The notes under the pieces are model-generated. The model ran no database searches and had not been told where the DNA came from. It saw only the letters and a program-made list of their open reading frames with translations. From Bradyrhizobium ottawaense (lineage in GTDB: Bacteria > Pseudomonadota > Alphaproteobacteria > Rhizobiales > Xanthobacteraceae), in assembly GCF_002278135.3 (NCBI RefSeq), contig NZ_CP029425.2:6300001-6364000 (forward strand): a stretch of 64,000 nucleotides of DNA, written 5' to 3'. Below are positions 1-7,765 of the stretch, one piece after another. The translations under genes were made by a program, and so were the position numbers. Numbering within the stretch: the stretch's first letter is position 1; every line of letters starts with the position of its first letter.

Positions 1-1
1 G

Positions 2-709
2 CCGGCCGAGCGCCGCGCCGACGTCGAGGCCTGGCTCGCCGCCCATCCTGAAGAGGCCGAGCGCGTGCAGTCCTGGCGCGCCATGGCGGAGATGCTGCAC
101 GCCCGCTACGATGCCGTCGCCCAGGAGCCGGTGCCGGCCCGGCTGGAGCTCGAGCGGCTGGAACGCCGCCCGCGGCAATGGCTCTATGGCGCCGCGGCGG
201 CCGTGCTGGTCGCCTTCGTCGCCGGCGGCGCCGCCGGCTGGGTCGGGCATGGCGCCGCCAATGCCCCCTCCACCTTCCGGAGCTTTACCGCGGACGCGCT
301 CGACGCCCACCGCCTCTATGTCGTGGAGGTCCGCCACCCCGTCGAGGTCGGCGGCAATGAGCGCGACCACCTGCAGGCCTGGCTGACCCGGCGCTGCGGC
401 TGGACCGTGTTCGCGCCGAACCTGGAGGCGAGCGGACTGAAGCTCGTCGGCGGCCGGCTGTTGCCGGGACCGAACGGTCCGGCCTCGTTCCTGATGTATG
501 AGGGCGCCTCGGGCGAGCGCTACACGATCTACACCGCCAAGACCGAGAATGGTGCGACGCAAATGCGCTACGCCAAAACGGACAAGGACGGCGCGCTGTT
601 CTGGGCCGAGCGCGGCGTCGGCTACGTCGTCAGCGGCGGCGGTGATCGCGACCGGCTGACCCGGGTGGCGCAGGCGGTGTATGATCAGGCCGAGAAAAAC
701 GGCACCTAG
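2..709 (+). CDS. Anti-sigma factor, membrane-anchored (5' end outside window)
   Basis: The frame is open from base 2, so the gene begins upstream; an internal GTG at 65 is not a convincing start. The visible protein has an N-terminal helical region rich in Ala, Glu and Arg (AERRADVEAWLAAHPEEAER), typical of the cytoplasmic sigma-binding part of rhizobial anti-sigma factors. One membrane segment follows (around bases 187-255, AAAAVLVAFVAGGAAGWVGH), then a periplasmic domain of about 150 residues. Inferred role: sequesters an ECF sigma factor, whose gene would be expected just upstream. Family assignment rests on overall layout, not on a catalytic motif. Confidence 0.75.
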   Translation, partial: PAERRADVEAWLAAHPEEAERVQSWRAMAEMLHARYDAVAQEPVPARLELERLERRPRQWLYGAAAAVLVAFVAGGAAGWVGHGAANAPSTFRSFTADALDAHRLYVVEVRHPVEVGGNERDHLQAWLTRRCGWTVFAPNLEASGLKLVGGRLLPGPNGPASFLMYEGASGERYTIYTAKTENGATQMRYAKTDKDGALFWAERGVGYVVSGGGDRDRLTRVAQAVYDQAEKNGT

Positions 710-1017
710 ACAGCCGCTCGAGGGCGGTGCCTAGATTCCGTCATTGAAAATTTGGAATGAAGACATCGGCGCGTCTCATTATCGCACCGGATGATCACGC
801 GAAAATGAGCAGCGTTCGATCCGCCGATCGACGCGGGCGGCCTCGATTGGGGTTTTTGGTACCGCGCTGGTCCCCCTCTCGAGGCCGCACCTTTTTATCG
901 GCTGCCCCGCCGGGCAACCGACACGTCTCGAACGTCAGCGTCGAAGCGCGAGCCGCGCTTCAGGCGTATGTTGAGCATCATCCTTTTGGGAAGAGAATGC
1001 TCCGATCGTCGGGATGA
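710..1017. other. Intergenic stretch without convincing gene
   Basis: About 300 bases between the anti-sigma factor and the convergent dnaJ-like gene. An 86-codon open frame at 757-1017 has Arg/Pro-rich composition, no good ribosome binding site and no recognisable family, so it was not called. Confidence 0.5.
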
Positions 1018-1039
1018 CTCGGCTAGCGCCCTAGCCGAG
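1018..1039. terminator. Hairpin at the end of the dnaJ-like gene
   Basis: A perfect 9-bp inverted repeat, CTCGGCTAG and CTAGCCGAG, separated by CGCC. It overlaps the stop codon of the leftward dnaJ-like gene. There is no U-tract, so it may act as a 3' stabiliser rather than an intrinsic terminator. Confidence 0.45.
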
Positions 1040-1993
1040 CCCGCTACGTGGATTGTAGGGGTGTTGGTCCCGCCACTTCTCCATCAATGCTTCAAGCTCG
1101 GCGTCGTTCCCGTCCGGTAGCATAATCCTGATGGTGACGAAGAGATCCCCGGTTCCGCCAGATTTCGGCAATCCCTTACCTTTGAGGCGGAAGGTCCGGC
1201 CACTGGAGGTATTTTTCGGAACCGAAAGCTCCACGGCATTGCCGAGGGTGGGCACGCGGACCTTGGCTCCGAGCACCGCCTCGTAGAGCGTCACCGGCAG
1301 ATCGATCCGCAAGTCGGCGCCCTCGACCTTGAAGTGGGCGTGCGGCGCGATGTTGATGGTGATCAGGAGATCGCCGGGCGGATGGCCCTGCGCGGACTCG
1401 CCCTGTCCCCGGAGCCGGATCTGCTGGCCCTCAGTGACGCCGGCCGGAATCTTGACGTTGAGCTCCTTGCCTGTCGGCAGCCGGACGCGCTTCTCGCCGC
1501 CCTTGACCGACTCTTCCAGCGAGACGGACATGGCGACATTCACGTCGAGATCGAGCCCGACGCCGCCGGTGTCGAATTCGAACTGCCCGGCGCCGCCGGC
1601 CCCAGGCCGGGCGCCGCGCATCCCGCCGCCGAACATGCTGTTGAGGATATCCTCGAACGCGCCGCCGCCCTGGCCGGGGCCGCCGCCGGAGCGGAACGTA
1701 TAGCTTTCGAACCCGCCGGGGCCGGCGCGGCCGCGCGGCCCGCCACCGCCCGGAAAACCCTGGAAGCGCGGCTTGCCGTCGGCGTCGATCTCGCCGCGGT
1801 CGAACTGCTTGCGCTTGTCCTCGTCGCCGATGATCTCGTTCGCCGAGTTGATCTCGGAGAAGCGTTCGGCGGCCTTGGGGTCGTCCTTGTTGCTGTCGGG
1901 ATGATGCTTCTTGGCAAGCTTGCGATAGGCGCTTTTGATCGCGGCAGCGCTGGCGCTCCGCGGCACCCCCAAGACCTCATAGGGGTCGCGCAT
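1031..1993 (-). CDS. DnaJ/CbpA-type co-chaperone
   Basis: 320 residues. An N-terminal J domain (about residues 1-70) carries the HPD motif (KKHHPDS) that stimulates DnaK ATPase. A Gly/Phe-rich linker follows (about 75-130; [17 protein letters not shown]), then the DnaJ C-terminal substrate-binding domains (about 145-310). The CxxCxGxG zinc-finger repeats of true DnaJ are absent, so this is the CbpA/DjlA-like class that assists DnaK with unfolded clients in the cytoplasm. An AAGGAG ribosome binding site lies about 10 bases before the ATG at 1993. Monocistronic, convergent with the upstream gene. Confidence 0.9.
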   Translation of the reverse strand: MRDPYEVLGVPRSASAAAIKSAYRKLAKKHHPDSNKDDPKAAERFSEINSANEIIGDEDKRKQFDRGEIDADGKPRFQGFPGGGGPRGRAGPGGFESYTFRSGGGPGQGGGAFEDILNSMFGGGMRGARPGAGGAGQFEFDTGGVGLDLDVNVAMSVSLEESVKGGEKRVRLPTGKELNVKIPAGVTEGQQIRLRGQGESAQGHPPGDLLITINIAPHAHFKVEGADLRIDLPVTLYEAVLGAKVRVPTLGNAVELSVPKNTSSGRTFRLKGKGLPKSGGTGDLFVTIRIMLPDGNDAELEALMEKWRDQHPYNPRSGLG

Positions 1994-2102
1994 CCGTCAC
2001 GTCTCCTTCAAGAAATCGAATTGTTCAAAGGGCTCCCCGCCCCACCTGCAATCCATGTGGGGAGAGAGTGGCATTTTTGCAACTAGGGGCGCGCGCCGAA
2101 TC

Positions 2103-2510
2103 CTAGCTCCGCCACGGCTTTAGCGTATGAATCTCCCAACGGCCACGGGTGCTTTGGCAGCCGGCGCCCTGGAGCCAGCTTTCGGTCGCCCCGTTGACGT
2201 AGCTCGCCAGGAAATCGCGGCATTTGCGGCCGTCCTCGGCGGCATAGGACTGCGCGATCGGCGTCACCGAACCGCGCGCGCCGGTCTCCGGATTCTCCCA
2301 ATGCTGGCTGGAATCCCTGTCGCCCTTGCTGAGGACGTCGGAGGCGGCGTTGCGGGCGAAGGCGAGATCGGTCTCGGTCGGCGGGGCGTCCTTCGCCGGC
2401 CGCGCGATCGAACCGGTGAGGTCGCTGTCGTCGGCCTTGGCGTAGGCACTCTTGTCATTGCGGGAAAAGCTGCATCCTCCGGCACCGAGCCCGATGAGAA
2501 TGATCGTCAT
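2103..2510 (-). CDS. RT0821/Lpp0805-type surface protein
   Basis: Predicted about 135 residues from ATG at 2510. A hydrophobic N-terminus (MTIILIGLGAGGC) ends in a Cys that could be lipidated, giving an outer-membrane lipoprotein. The C-terminal half contains the block W-x-N-x-x-T-G-x-x-G-x-V-T-P (around WENPETGARGSVTP) and C-R-x-F, characteristic of the RT0821/Lpp0805 surface-antigen family (17 kDa antigen-like). A longer frame to 2666 exists but would overlap pdxH and lacks a better signal; an alternative GTG near 2546 would lengthen the signal peptide. Function unknown; envelope role inferred. Divergent from pdxH. Confidence 0.75.
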   Translation of the reverse strand: MTIILIGLGAGGCSFSRNDKSAYAKADDSDLTGSIARPAKDAPPTETDLAFARNAASDVLSKGDRDSSQHWENPETGARGSVTPIAQSYAAEDGRKCRDFLASYVNGATESWLQGAGCQSTRGRWEIHTLKPWRS

Positions 2511-2623
2511 GACAAAGCCGGACGGCCGGATCGCCGATAGGCCAACGCGTCCCCATGCCCTATATAGGGCGGTAGCGGACGACAACGCGTTTTGGGCCGC
2601 GGGACGCAACTCGGACTCCAGAC

Positions 2624-3265
2624 ATGACCGACACGACCTCGATGAAACACCAGACACCCTTAACATCCGGTGATTTCACCGCCGCCGACGAGCCATTTGC
2701 ATTGTTCGAGGCCTGGCTGAACGAGGCGATCAAGAGCGAGCCGAACGATCCGAACGCCATGGCGCTCGCAACCGTCGACCCCGACGGCTTGCCTGACGTG
2801 CGCATGGTGCTGATGAAGGGCTTCGATACCGAGGGTTTTGTCTTCTACAGCCACATCGCCAGCCAGAAGGGCCGCGAACTCGCCGCAAATCCTAAGGCAG
2901 CGTTACTTTTTCACTGGAAGTCGCTGCGCCGTCAGGTCCGCATCCGCGGCAACGTGACGCCGGTGACCGAGGCCGAGGCCGACGCCTATTTCGCCACCCG
3001 GCCCAAGCAGGCCCAGATCGGCGCCTGGGCGAGCAAGCAGTCGCAGGAGCTGGAAAGCCGCTTCGCCTTCGAGCAGGCGATCGCGAAGGTCGCGGCCAGA
3101 TACGTCATCGGCGAAGTGCCGCGGCCGCCGGGCTGGAGCGGCTGGCGCATCACGCCCTCGCGGATCGAGTTCTGGCACGACCGCCCGTTCCGCTTGCACG
3201 ACCGCATCGAATTTCGCCGTGACGCGGCGGGCCAGAAGTGGTCCAAGACGCGGATGTACCCCTAA
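2624..3265 (+). CDS. pdxH: Pyridoxamine 5'-phosphate oxidase
   Basis: 213 residues, the normal length of PdxH. It is an FMN-dependent cytoplasmic enzyme oxidising pyridoxine/pyridoxamine 5'-phosphate to pyridoxal 5'-phosphate, the last step of PLP synthesis and salvage. Visible family blocks: [22 protein letters not shown]-x-F-Y-S-H-x-x-S-x-K-G-x-E-L (FMN binding), the Ala-Leu-Phe-x-W-K-x-L-x-R-Q-V-R-I-x-G block, and the C-terminal [11 protein letters not shown] and R-L-H-D-R motifs. The downstream SDR gene starts 20 bases later and is probably co-transcribed. Confidence 0.95.
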   Translation: MTDTTSMKHQTPLTSGDFTAADEPFALFEAWLNEAIKSEPNDPNAMALATVDPDGLPDVRMVLMKGFDTEGFVFYSHIASQKGRELAANPKAALLFHWKSLRRQVRIRGNVTPVTEAEADAYFATRPKQAQIGAWASKQSQELESRFAFEQAIAKVAARYVIGEVPRPPGWSGWRITPSRIEFWHDRPFRLHDRIEFRRDAAGQKWSKTRMYP

Positions 3266-3285
3266 GCTTTAGGCCGACCTGAAAG

Positions 3286-4044
3286 ATGTCCATGCCGCAT
3301 TCGTCCAATGCGCCGCGCCGCACACTGCTCCTGACCGGAGCAAGCCGCGGCATCGGCCACGCCACCGTGATCCGCTTCTCCTCGGCGGGTTGGCGCGTCA
3401 TCACCTGCTCGCGGCATCCGTTTCCGGAGGACTGTCCGTGGGACGCGGGGCCCGAGGACCACATCCAGGTCGACCTCGCCGACCCCGCAGATACCACGCG
3501 CGCGATTTCCGACATCCGCAACCGGCTCGAAGGCGGCACGCTGCATGCGCTGGTCAACAATGCCGCGATCTCGCCGAAGGGCGCGGGCGGCTCCAGGCTC
3601 GGCTCGGTCGACACCGATCTCGACACCTGGACGCACGTCTTCCATGTCAACTTCTTCGCGCCGATCATGATGGCGCGCGGGCTGATCGAGGAATTGAAGG
3701 CGGCCAAGGGCTCGGTCGTGAACGTCACCTCGATCGCGGGCTCGCGCGTGCACCCGTTTGCGGGCGCCGCCTACGCCACGTCGAAGGCCGCGCTCGCATC
3801 GCTGACGCGCGAGATGGCCTCCGATTTCGGCCGCGTCGGCGTGCGCGTCAACGCCATCGCACCGGGCGAGATCGACACCTCGATCCTGTCGCCCGGCACC
3901 GAGAAGATCGTCGAGCAGCAGATCCCGATGCACAGGCTCGGCACGCCCGACGAAGTGGCCAAGATCATCTACGTGCTGTGCACGGACACCTCGTCCTACG
4001 TCAACGGCGCCGAGATCCACATCAACGGTGGCCAGCACGTGTAG
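3286..4044 (+). CDS. SDR family oxidoreductase
   Basis: 252 residues, a classical short-chain dehydrogenase. It has the N-terminal TGASRGIG nucleotide-binding motif, the NNAAIS motif, the catalytic Ser in VVNVTSIAGS and YATSK with catalytic Tyr and Lys. The C-terminus ends YVNGAEIHINGG, as in FabG-like members. Cytoplasmic NAD(P)(H)-dependent oxidoreductase; the substrate cannot be told from sequence. It follows pdxH by 20 bases, suggesting an operon. Confidence 0.9.
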   Translation: MSMPHSSNAPRRTLLLTGASRGIGHATVIRFSSAGWRVITCSRHPFPEDCPWDAGPEDHIQVDLADPADTTRAISDIRNRLEGGTLHALVNNAAISPKGAGGSRLGSVDTDLDTWTHVFHVNFFAPIMMARGLIEELKAAKGSVVNVTSIAGSRVHPFAGAAYATSKAALASLTREMASDFGRVGVRVNAIAPGEIDTSILSPGTEKIVEQQIPMHRLGTPDEVAKIIYVLCTDTSSYVNGAEIHINGGQHV

Positions 4045-4059
4045 TCCGTTCGCGTCATT

Positions 4060-4270
4060 GCAGTGACGCAACAAGGGCGACAACCTCGCTCTCTCGTGTC
4101 CCGGACGCGTTGCGGCACGCAGTGACGCTGCGCAGAGCCGGGATCCAGGGGCGGCTCGGCACGCGGCGAGGTGGGCCCCGGCTCTGCAGCGCACCGTCCA
4201 CATGGACGATGCTTCGCATCGCCGGGATGACGCTGCGCTGCGTCCGGGGCACGAGAACGGAGTGTGGCGC
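4060..4270. repeat. Dispersed intergenic repeat (CCGGGATCC type)
   Basis: A degenerate inverted repeat made of segments such as GTCCCGGACGC, GAGCCGGGATCCA and GCCGGGATGACG, the second half mirroring the first. Similar blocks recur at 13190-13288 and 14245-14355 in this window. No coding signal. Confidence 0.55.
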
Positions 4271-4309
4271 ACATTGCGATGCTCCAGTGCATATCCCAGC
4301 TGCAGTGCC

Positions 4310-4402
4310 GTAGGGTGGGCAAAGGCGCGTAGCGCCGTGCCCACCAATTTCTCCAACATCACGATAGAAGACGTGGGCACGCTGCGCTTTGCCCACCCTA
4401 CG
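4310..4402. repeat. Dispersed inverted repeat GTAGGGTGGGCAAAG type
   Basis: The left arm GTAGGGTGGGCAAAGGCGCG and right arm TGCGCTTTGCCCACCCTAC flank about 30 bases that also contain an internal GTGCCCAC/GTGGGCAC pair. The same arms occur at 22836-22961, so this is a dispersed family. The RNA would fold into a long hairpin and could end transcription of the pdxH-SDR operon. Confidence 0.75.
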
Positions 4403-4479
4403 ATATCGAGTTTGTGGCACGCAGCTCAAGTAGCAGACACGGCATCGCGGCCTCGCGGCGCAATTCGCCCGAGCTTTGC

Positions 4480-5020
4480 CTGGTCTCGCTACCCTCTAAA
4501 TCCAAGAGGGCGCAGGGAAGGCCGGGTGCTGGCTCGCACCCGCGGTCCGCTGCGCGAAAAGCACACGCAGAAAGAACCGCACAGCAGCATACAGGTGGTG
4601 CCGATCACTCGGCCTTCCCTGCGCAGTGGCTGGACGGCTTATGCCGTGATCTCCCGGGAGCCGACCATTCCTTCTGGCCTCCCTCGCCGTTCGAATTGAC
4701 GATGCCGTCCACCCGGTTGGGCTCGCGCGCATCTTCGAACAGCTTGACCGTAGCAACGACGGCCAGGACCACACGGTTTTGCCGTACGCACGGCCCGCCA
4801 TTTCGCCGCAGTTTTTCCAGCCCTGTCGACGAAGCCGGAAACATACAGACGAGACGAAGCCTAGCAGCGCCGTCGTCCGCACGAAGCCTCGGGCTCACAG
4901 GGACACCCCGCCCTGCCCGCACCTCTCGTGCCGACGCTGCCGCGTCCACCGCAAGCCCGGCTCGCGATGCGTGACGACACATGATCGCCCCTCTTGGTGA
5001 GCCGGGATGGGCAACACATA
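4480..5020. repeat. Large non-coding interspersed element, Bradyrhizobium type
   Basis: Starts near CGCTACCCTCTAAATCCAAG and runs to about AACCGAATTTCGGTAAAG. From memory, closely similar blocks of about 0.5 kb recur in intergenic regions of many Bradyrhizobium genomes, where shadow frames on either strand are often misannotated as hypothetical proteins. Internal complementary segments (for example GCAGGGAAGGCCG and CGGCCTTCCCTGC) suggest a large folded RNA or a decayed mobile element. No credible protein was found on either strand; exact ends are uncertain. Confidence 0.55.
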
Positions 5021-5234
5021 CGCCGAAACCGAATTTCGGTAAAGTGGAATATTTTTGGCGGGATGGATTGACAGAGCGCGACACAGGCCCCGTTTTCGGC
5101 TGGATGGGCGGTTCAGTCGCTCTCTAGCGCACCCGCCAATCGGACGTCACAGCCGATTGTCCTGAAGAGAAAGGGAAGCAAGGCGATCCAGACAACGCCG
5201 CCGCAAGACCTGGATCGCCCTCGCCTTCCGTTCC
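5021..5234. other. Intergenic region, nothing recognised
   Basis: Between the interspersed element and the small CxxC protein gene. I see no conserved frame, promoter motif or hairpin of note. Confidence 0.4.
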
Positions 5235-5453
5235 TCAATCGATTCGAATCCGACGTGACCTGTCGCGCGGCCGCGGAGCGGCCGTGCTGAATGCGGTCGA
5301 GCAGTCGTCGTCGTTCTCACCGTCGAGCAGCGGAGCACCACAGTGCCGGCACATGCGTGCCGACATCGACGACGCCTTGCCGCTCGCCAGGACCTGACGA
5401 TAGTTCGCCAGGTCGATGACGTTGCGGGGCGACGTTATGTGTTTTTCAACCAT
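5235..5453 (-). CDS. Small conserved hypothetical protein with CxxC motif
   Basis: 72 residues. The block MCRHCGAPLLDGENDDDC gives a C-x2-C plus a later Cys, possibly a small zinc or iron site. Upstream is a conserved-looking NVIDLANYRQVLASGKA segment. Proteins of this layout are, as I recall, common as single small genes in Bradyrhizobium. No signal peptide or membrane segment. Function unknown. Confidence 0.65.
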   Translation of the reverse strand: MVEKHITSPRNVIDLANYRQVLASGKASSMSARMCRHCGAPLLDGENDDDCSTAFSTAAPRPRDRSRRIRID

Positions 5454-5657
5454 GGTTGTTCCTCGCGGCTACGCACTGCTTATCGCAGACAAGTTTCGCG
5501 CAAACGTTCAGCCCACCGCTCAAATTTTACCGGAGGAATTGCGGCACGGCGAACACATCACGGCGCGGCCTCAATCCCGATCTATTCTGCGACACGATTC
5601 ACCGTGTCTGTACGACCGGCGTAAGGTCTCGGTAGCTATTTTCCGAGCGCGACGAGA
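5454..5657. other. Intergenic region, nothing recognised
   Basis: Separates the small CxxC gene from the 3' end of corA. Open frames here (for example 5416-5736) are shadows running into corA. No clear promoter or repeat was seen. Confidence 0.4.
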
Positions 5658-6635
5658 TCAGAGCCACTTCTTCCACTTGAAGAGCCAGTACGGAAGAATC
5701 GCGGCGACAAGCATCATCACCAGCGCCATCGGATAGCCGTGCGCCCATTCGAGTTCCGGCATCATCTTGAAGTTCATGCCGTAGATCGAGGCGATCAGCG
5801 TCGGCGGCATCAGCACGACGGCCATGACCGAGAACAGCTTGATGATGTTGTTCTGCTCGAGATTGACGACGCCGAGCATGGCATCGAGCACGAAGGTGAT
5901 CTTGCTGGAGAGATAGGAGGCGTGGTCGGTCAGCGAGGAAACGTCACGCTGCATGGTCTTGAGCTGCTCGCGCATGTCCTTCGACCATTTCACGCCCTCC
6001 ACCACCGCCGAAAGGAAGGTGACGACGCGGCCGATCGACACCAGGCTCTCGCGAACCTTCGAGGTCAGATCGCCTTTGCGGCCGATCGAGATCAGGATCT
6101 GGGAATACTGCTTGGCGTGACCGTGGCGCTCGCTCTCGGGCTCGAAGATGTCGTGGCTGACCTGGTCGATCTCGGCGCCGCAGCGCTCCAGGATGTCGGC
6201 GCAGCGGTCGATCACGGCGTCCAGCAGTTCCATCAGCACCATCTCGCCGGTAATGGAGGGCGTGCAGGAGCGGGCGAGCTTGGCCTCGACCAGGGCGAAC
6301 GGCTTCGGCAGGTCGTAGCGCACCGTCACCAGGCGGTGGTCGCCGAGGATGAAGGTCACCGCCGTGGTCCGGGGCATGTCGGTATCGGAGTGGCACATCA
6401 GCGTCGCGGTCATGTAGCGGGCGCCGTTCTCGATATAGAGACGGCTGGAGATCTCGATCTCCTGCATGTCTTCCCGGGTCGGGATGGCGATGCCGGCGAG
6501 CCGCTCCACCGCCTTGTCCTCAGCCGCGCTCGGGTTGACGAGATCGATCCAGACCGCGCTTTCTGGCAACGCGGTAAGATCTTCGATGACAACCTTCTTC
6601 AGGACGGACTCTGAGGGAACAAACACCGAAAACAT
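5658..6635 (-). CDS. corA: CorA-type Mg2+/divalent cation transporter
   Basis: 325 residues, normal for CorA. A large cytoplasmic N-terminal domain is followed by two C-terminal membrane segments. The signature YGMN lies at the end of the first (SIYGMNFKMMPELEWAHGYP), the selectivity filter of the pentameric channel. The basic C-terminus FKWKKWL follows the second segment. It mediates Mg2+ (also Co2+/Ni2+) uptake across the inner membrane. Monocistronic, divergent from the L,D-transpeptidase. Confidence 0.93.
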   Translation of the reverse strand: MFSVFVPSESVLKKVVIEDLTALPESAVWIDLVNPSAAEDKAVERLAGIAIPTREDMQEIEISSRLYIENGARYMTATLMCHSDTDMPRTTAVTFILGDHRLVTVRYDLPKPFALVEAKLARSCTPSITGEMVLMELLDAVIDRCADILERCGAEIDQVSHDIFEPESERHGHAKQYSQILISIGRKGDLTSKVRESLVSIGRVVTFLSAVVEGVKWSKDMREQLKTMQRDVSSLTDHASYLSSKITFVLDAMLGVVNLEQNNIIKLFSVMAVVLMPPTLIASIYGMNFKMMPELEWAHGYPMALVMMLVAAILPYWLFKWKKWL

Positions 6636-6972
6636 GCACGACTCCAGAGAACCTGCGACAGAATGACAGCCCTTAGCGCGATTCTGACAAGTTCACGATG
6701 ACAACCACATTAACGGAGCGTTGGCATTTGTGGCGGTGCCATGGCTCAACTGTGGCACGAACTCGACAGTCCGGCCCCCTTTGGCCCAAAAATCTTCACG
6801 GGGCCGCAAAACTTGCGGCAGAAAAGCCACAGCTTGGGTCTCGCAGCGCGGGATAAGGCCTTCAGTGCTGGAATTGTGGCAGATTTCAACGATAATGGGA
6901 TTAACGGAGTCGAGGAACTTGGGCGGTAAGCTCAGGCCTTCCGCACGGTATTGTTTTGATTGGAACCAAATC
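6636..6972. promoter_or_regulatory. Divergent control region corA / L,D-transpeptidase
   Basis: 337 bases between divergent genes. It contains two similar blocks, ATTAACGGAG at about 6711 and at about 6899, and clustered TGTGGC/TGGCA elements. These look like regulator sites, but no known family consensus could be matched. No small gene was accepted here. Confidence 0.3.
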
Positions 6973-7659
6973 ATGTCGTCGCTGAAAGTTAAGTTGGGAA
7001 TTCTGGCCGCCGGCCTGATGCTGTCGGGCTGCATGCAGGCCACGCATTTCGAGGCGACCGACACCAAAGCCTTCAAGCCGAAGGATAAGGAACTGCTCGC
7101 CAAGGTTCGGTACGAGAACACCCCGGTTGCGGAGCCGTTCCGCCGCGCCATCGTCCAATACCACCGCAAGGAATCGCCCGGCTCGATCGTGGTCGATTCC
7201 GACAATCACTACCTCTATTACGTGCTGGATGGCGGCAAGGCGATCCGTTACGGCATCACCGTTGGCGAAGAGGCCATGGCCTGGTCGGGCATCGCCAAGG
7301 TGGGCAGCAAGACCGAGTGGCCGGCCTGGCACCCCACCCCCGGCGAAATTTCGCGCCTGGGCGTGCCGACCTATGTCGCACCTGGCCCGGACAATCCGAT
7401 GGGCTCTCGCGCGATTTACCTCTATTCCGGCGGGAAAGACACGTTGTTCCGCATCCACGGCACCAACCAGCCGGAATATATCGGCGCCTCGATCTCGTCG
7501 GGCTGCATCCGCCTGACCAACGAGGACGCGATCGATCTCTATGACCGCGTCAAGCTCGGCACCCTCGTCGTGGTGCTCGAGCCGAAGCACGGCGATTCGC
7601 CCTACAATTCGCGGCTGGCGCTCGGCGGCAGCCAGACCGGCCAGGCGGGCAGCTACTGA
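6973..7659 (+). CDS. L,D-transpeptidase (YkuD family), predicted lipoprotein
   Basis: 228 residues from ATG at 6973. The signal MSSLKVKLGILAAGLMLSGC has a good lipobox (LSGC), so it is probably anchored in the outer membrane. The YkuD domain spans about residues 60-215 and ends with the catalytic block H-G-T-N...SSGCIRL, where the Cys is the nucleophile; the usual SHGC is SSGC here. Such enzymes make 3-3 peptidoglycan cross-links or attach outer-membrane proteins to the wall. A longer frame from 6721 has no good start. A strong terminator follows. Confidence 0.9.
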   Translation: MSSLKVKLGILAAGLMLSGCMQATHFEATDTKAFKPKDKELLAKVRYENTPVAEPFRRAIVQYHRKESPGSIVVDSDNHYLYYVLDGGKAIRYGITVGEEAMAWSGIAKVGSKTEWPAWHPTPGEISRLGVPTYVAPGPDNPMGSRAIYLYSGGKDTLFRIHGTNQPEYIGASISSGCIRLTNEDAIDLYDRVKLGTLVVVLEPKHGDSPYNSRLALGGSQTGQAGSY

Positions 7660-7682
7660 TCGCCTGCTGATCTCTGAGATCC

Positions 7683-7712
7683 AAAAGCGCCGGTTTCACC
7701 GGCGCTTTTTTG
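7683..7712 (+). terminator. Intrinsic terminator of the L,D-transpeptidase gene
   Basis: The stem AAAAGCGCCGGT pairs with ACCGGCGCTTTTTT around a TTC loop and ends in a run of six T. The A-run on the left arm would also make it work on the minus strand. Confidence 0.9.
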
Positions 7713-7765
7713 TTGCCGACTTGCGCGGCTGGGACTTGCTGCCTTCGGCCGCCGGCTTTTTCGCA
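7696..7765 (-). pseudogene. Possible 3' gene remnant left by IS insertion (Lys/Ala-rich tail)
   Basis: On the minus strand the frame up to TGA at 7696-7698 encodes TTAKKPAAEGSKSQPRKSA then TKKRR. Its composition is typical of the flexible C-terminal tails of exported rhizobial proteins, and no start is available because the IS element begins immediately upstream. The neighbouring extensin-like protein on the other side of the IS has a similar Lys/Ala/Pro tail, so this could be its displaced end. The frame could not be joined exactly. Confidence 0.4.

Noticed and set aside
757..1017. 86-codon open frame after the anti-sigma factor gene
   Set aside because: Arg/Pro/Ser-rich translation without domain, signal or ribosome binding site.
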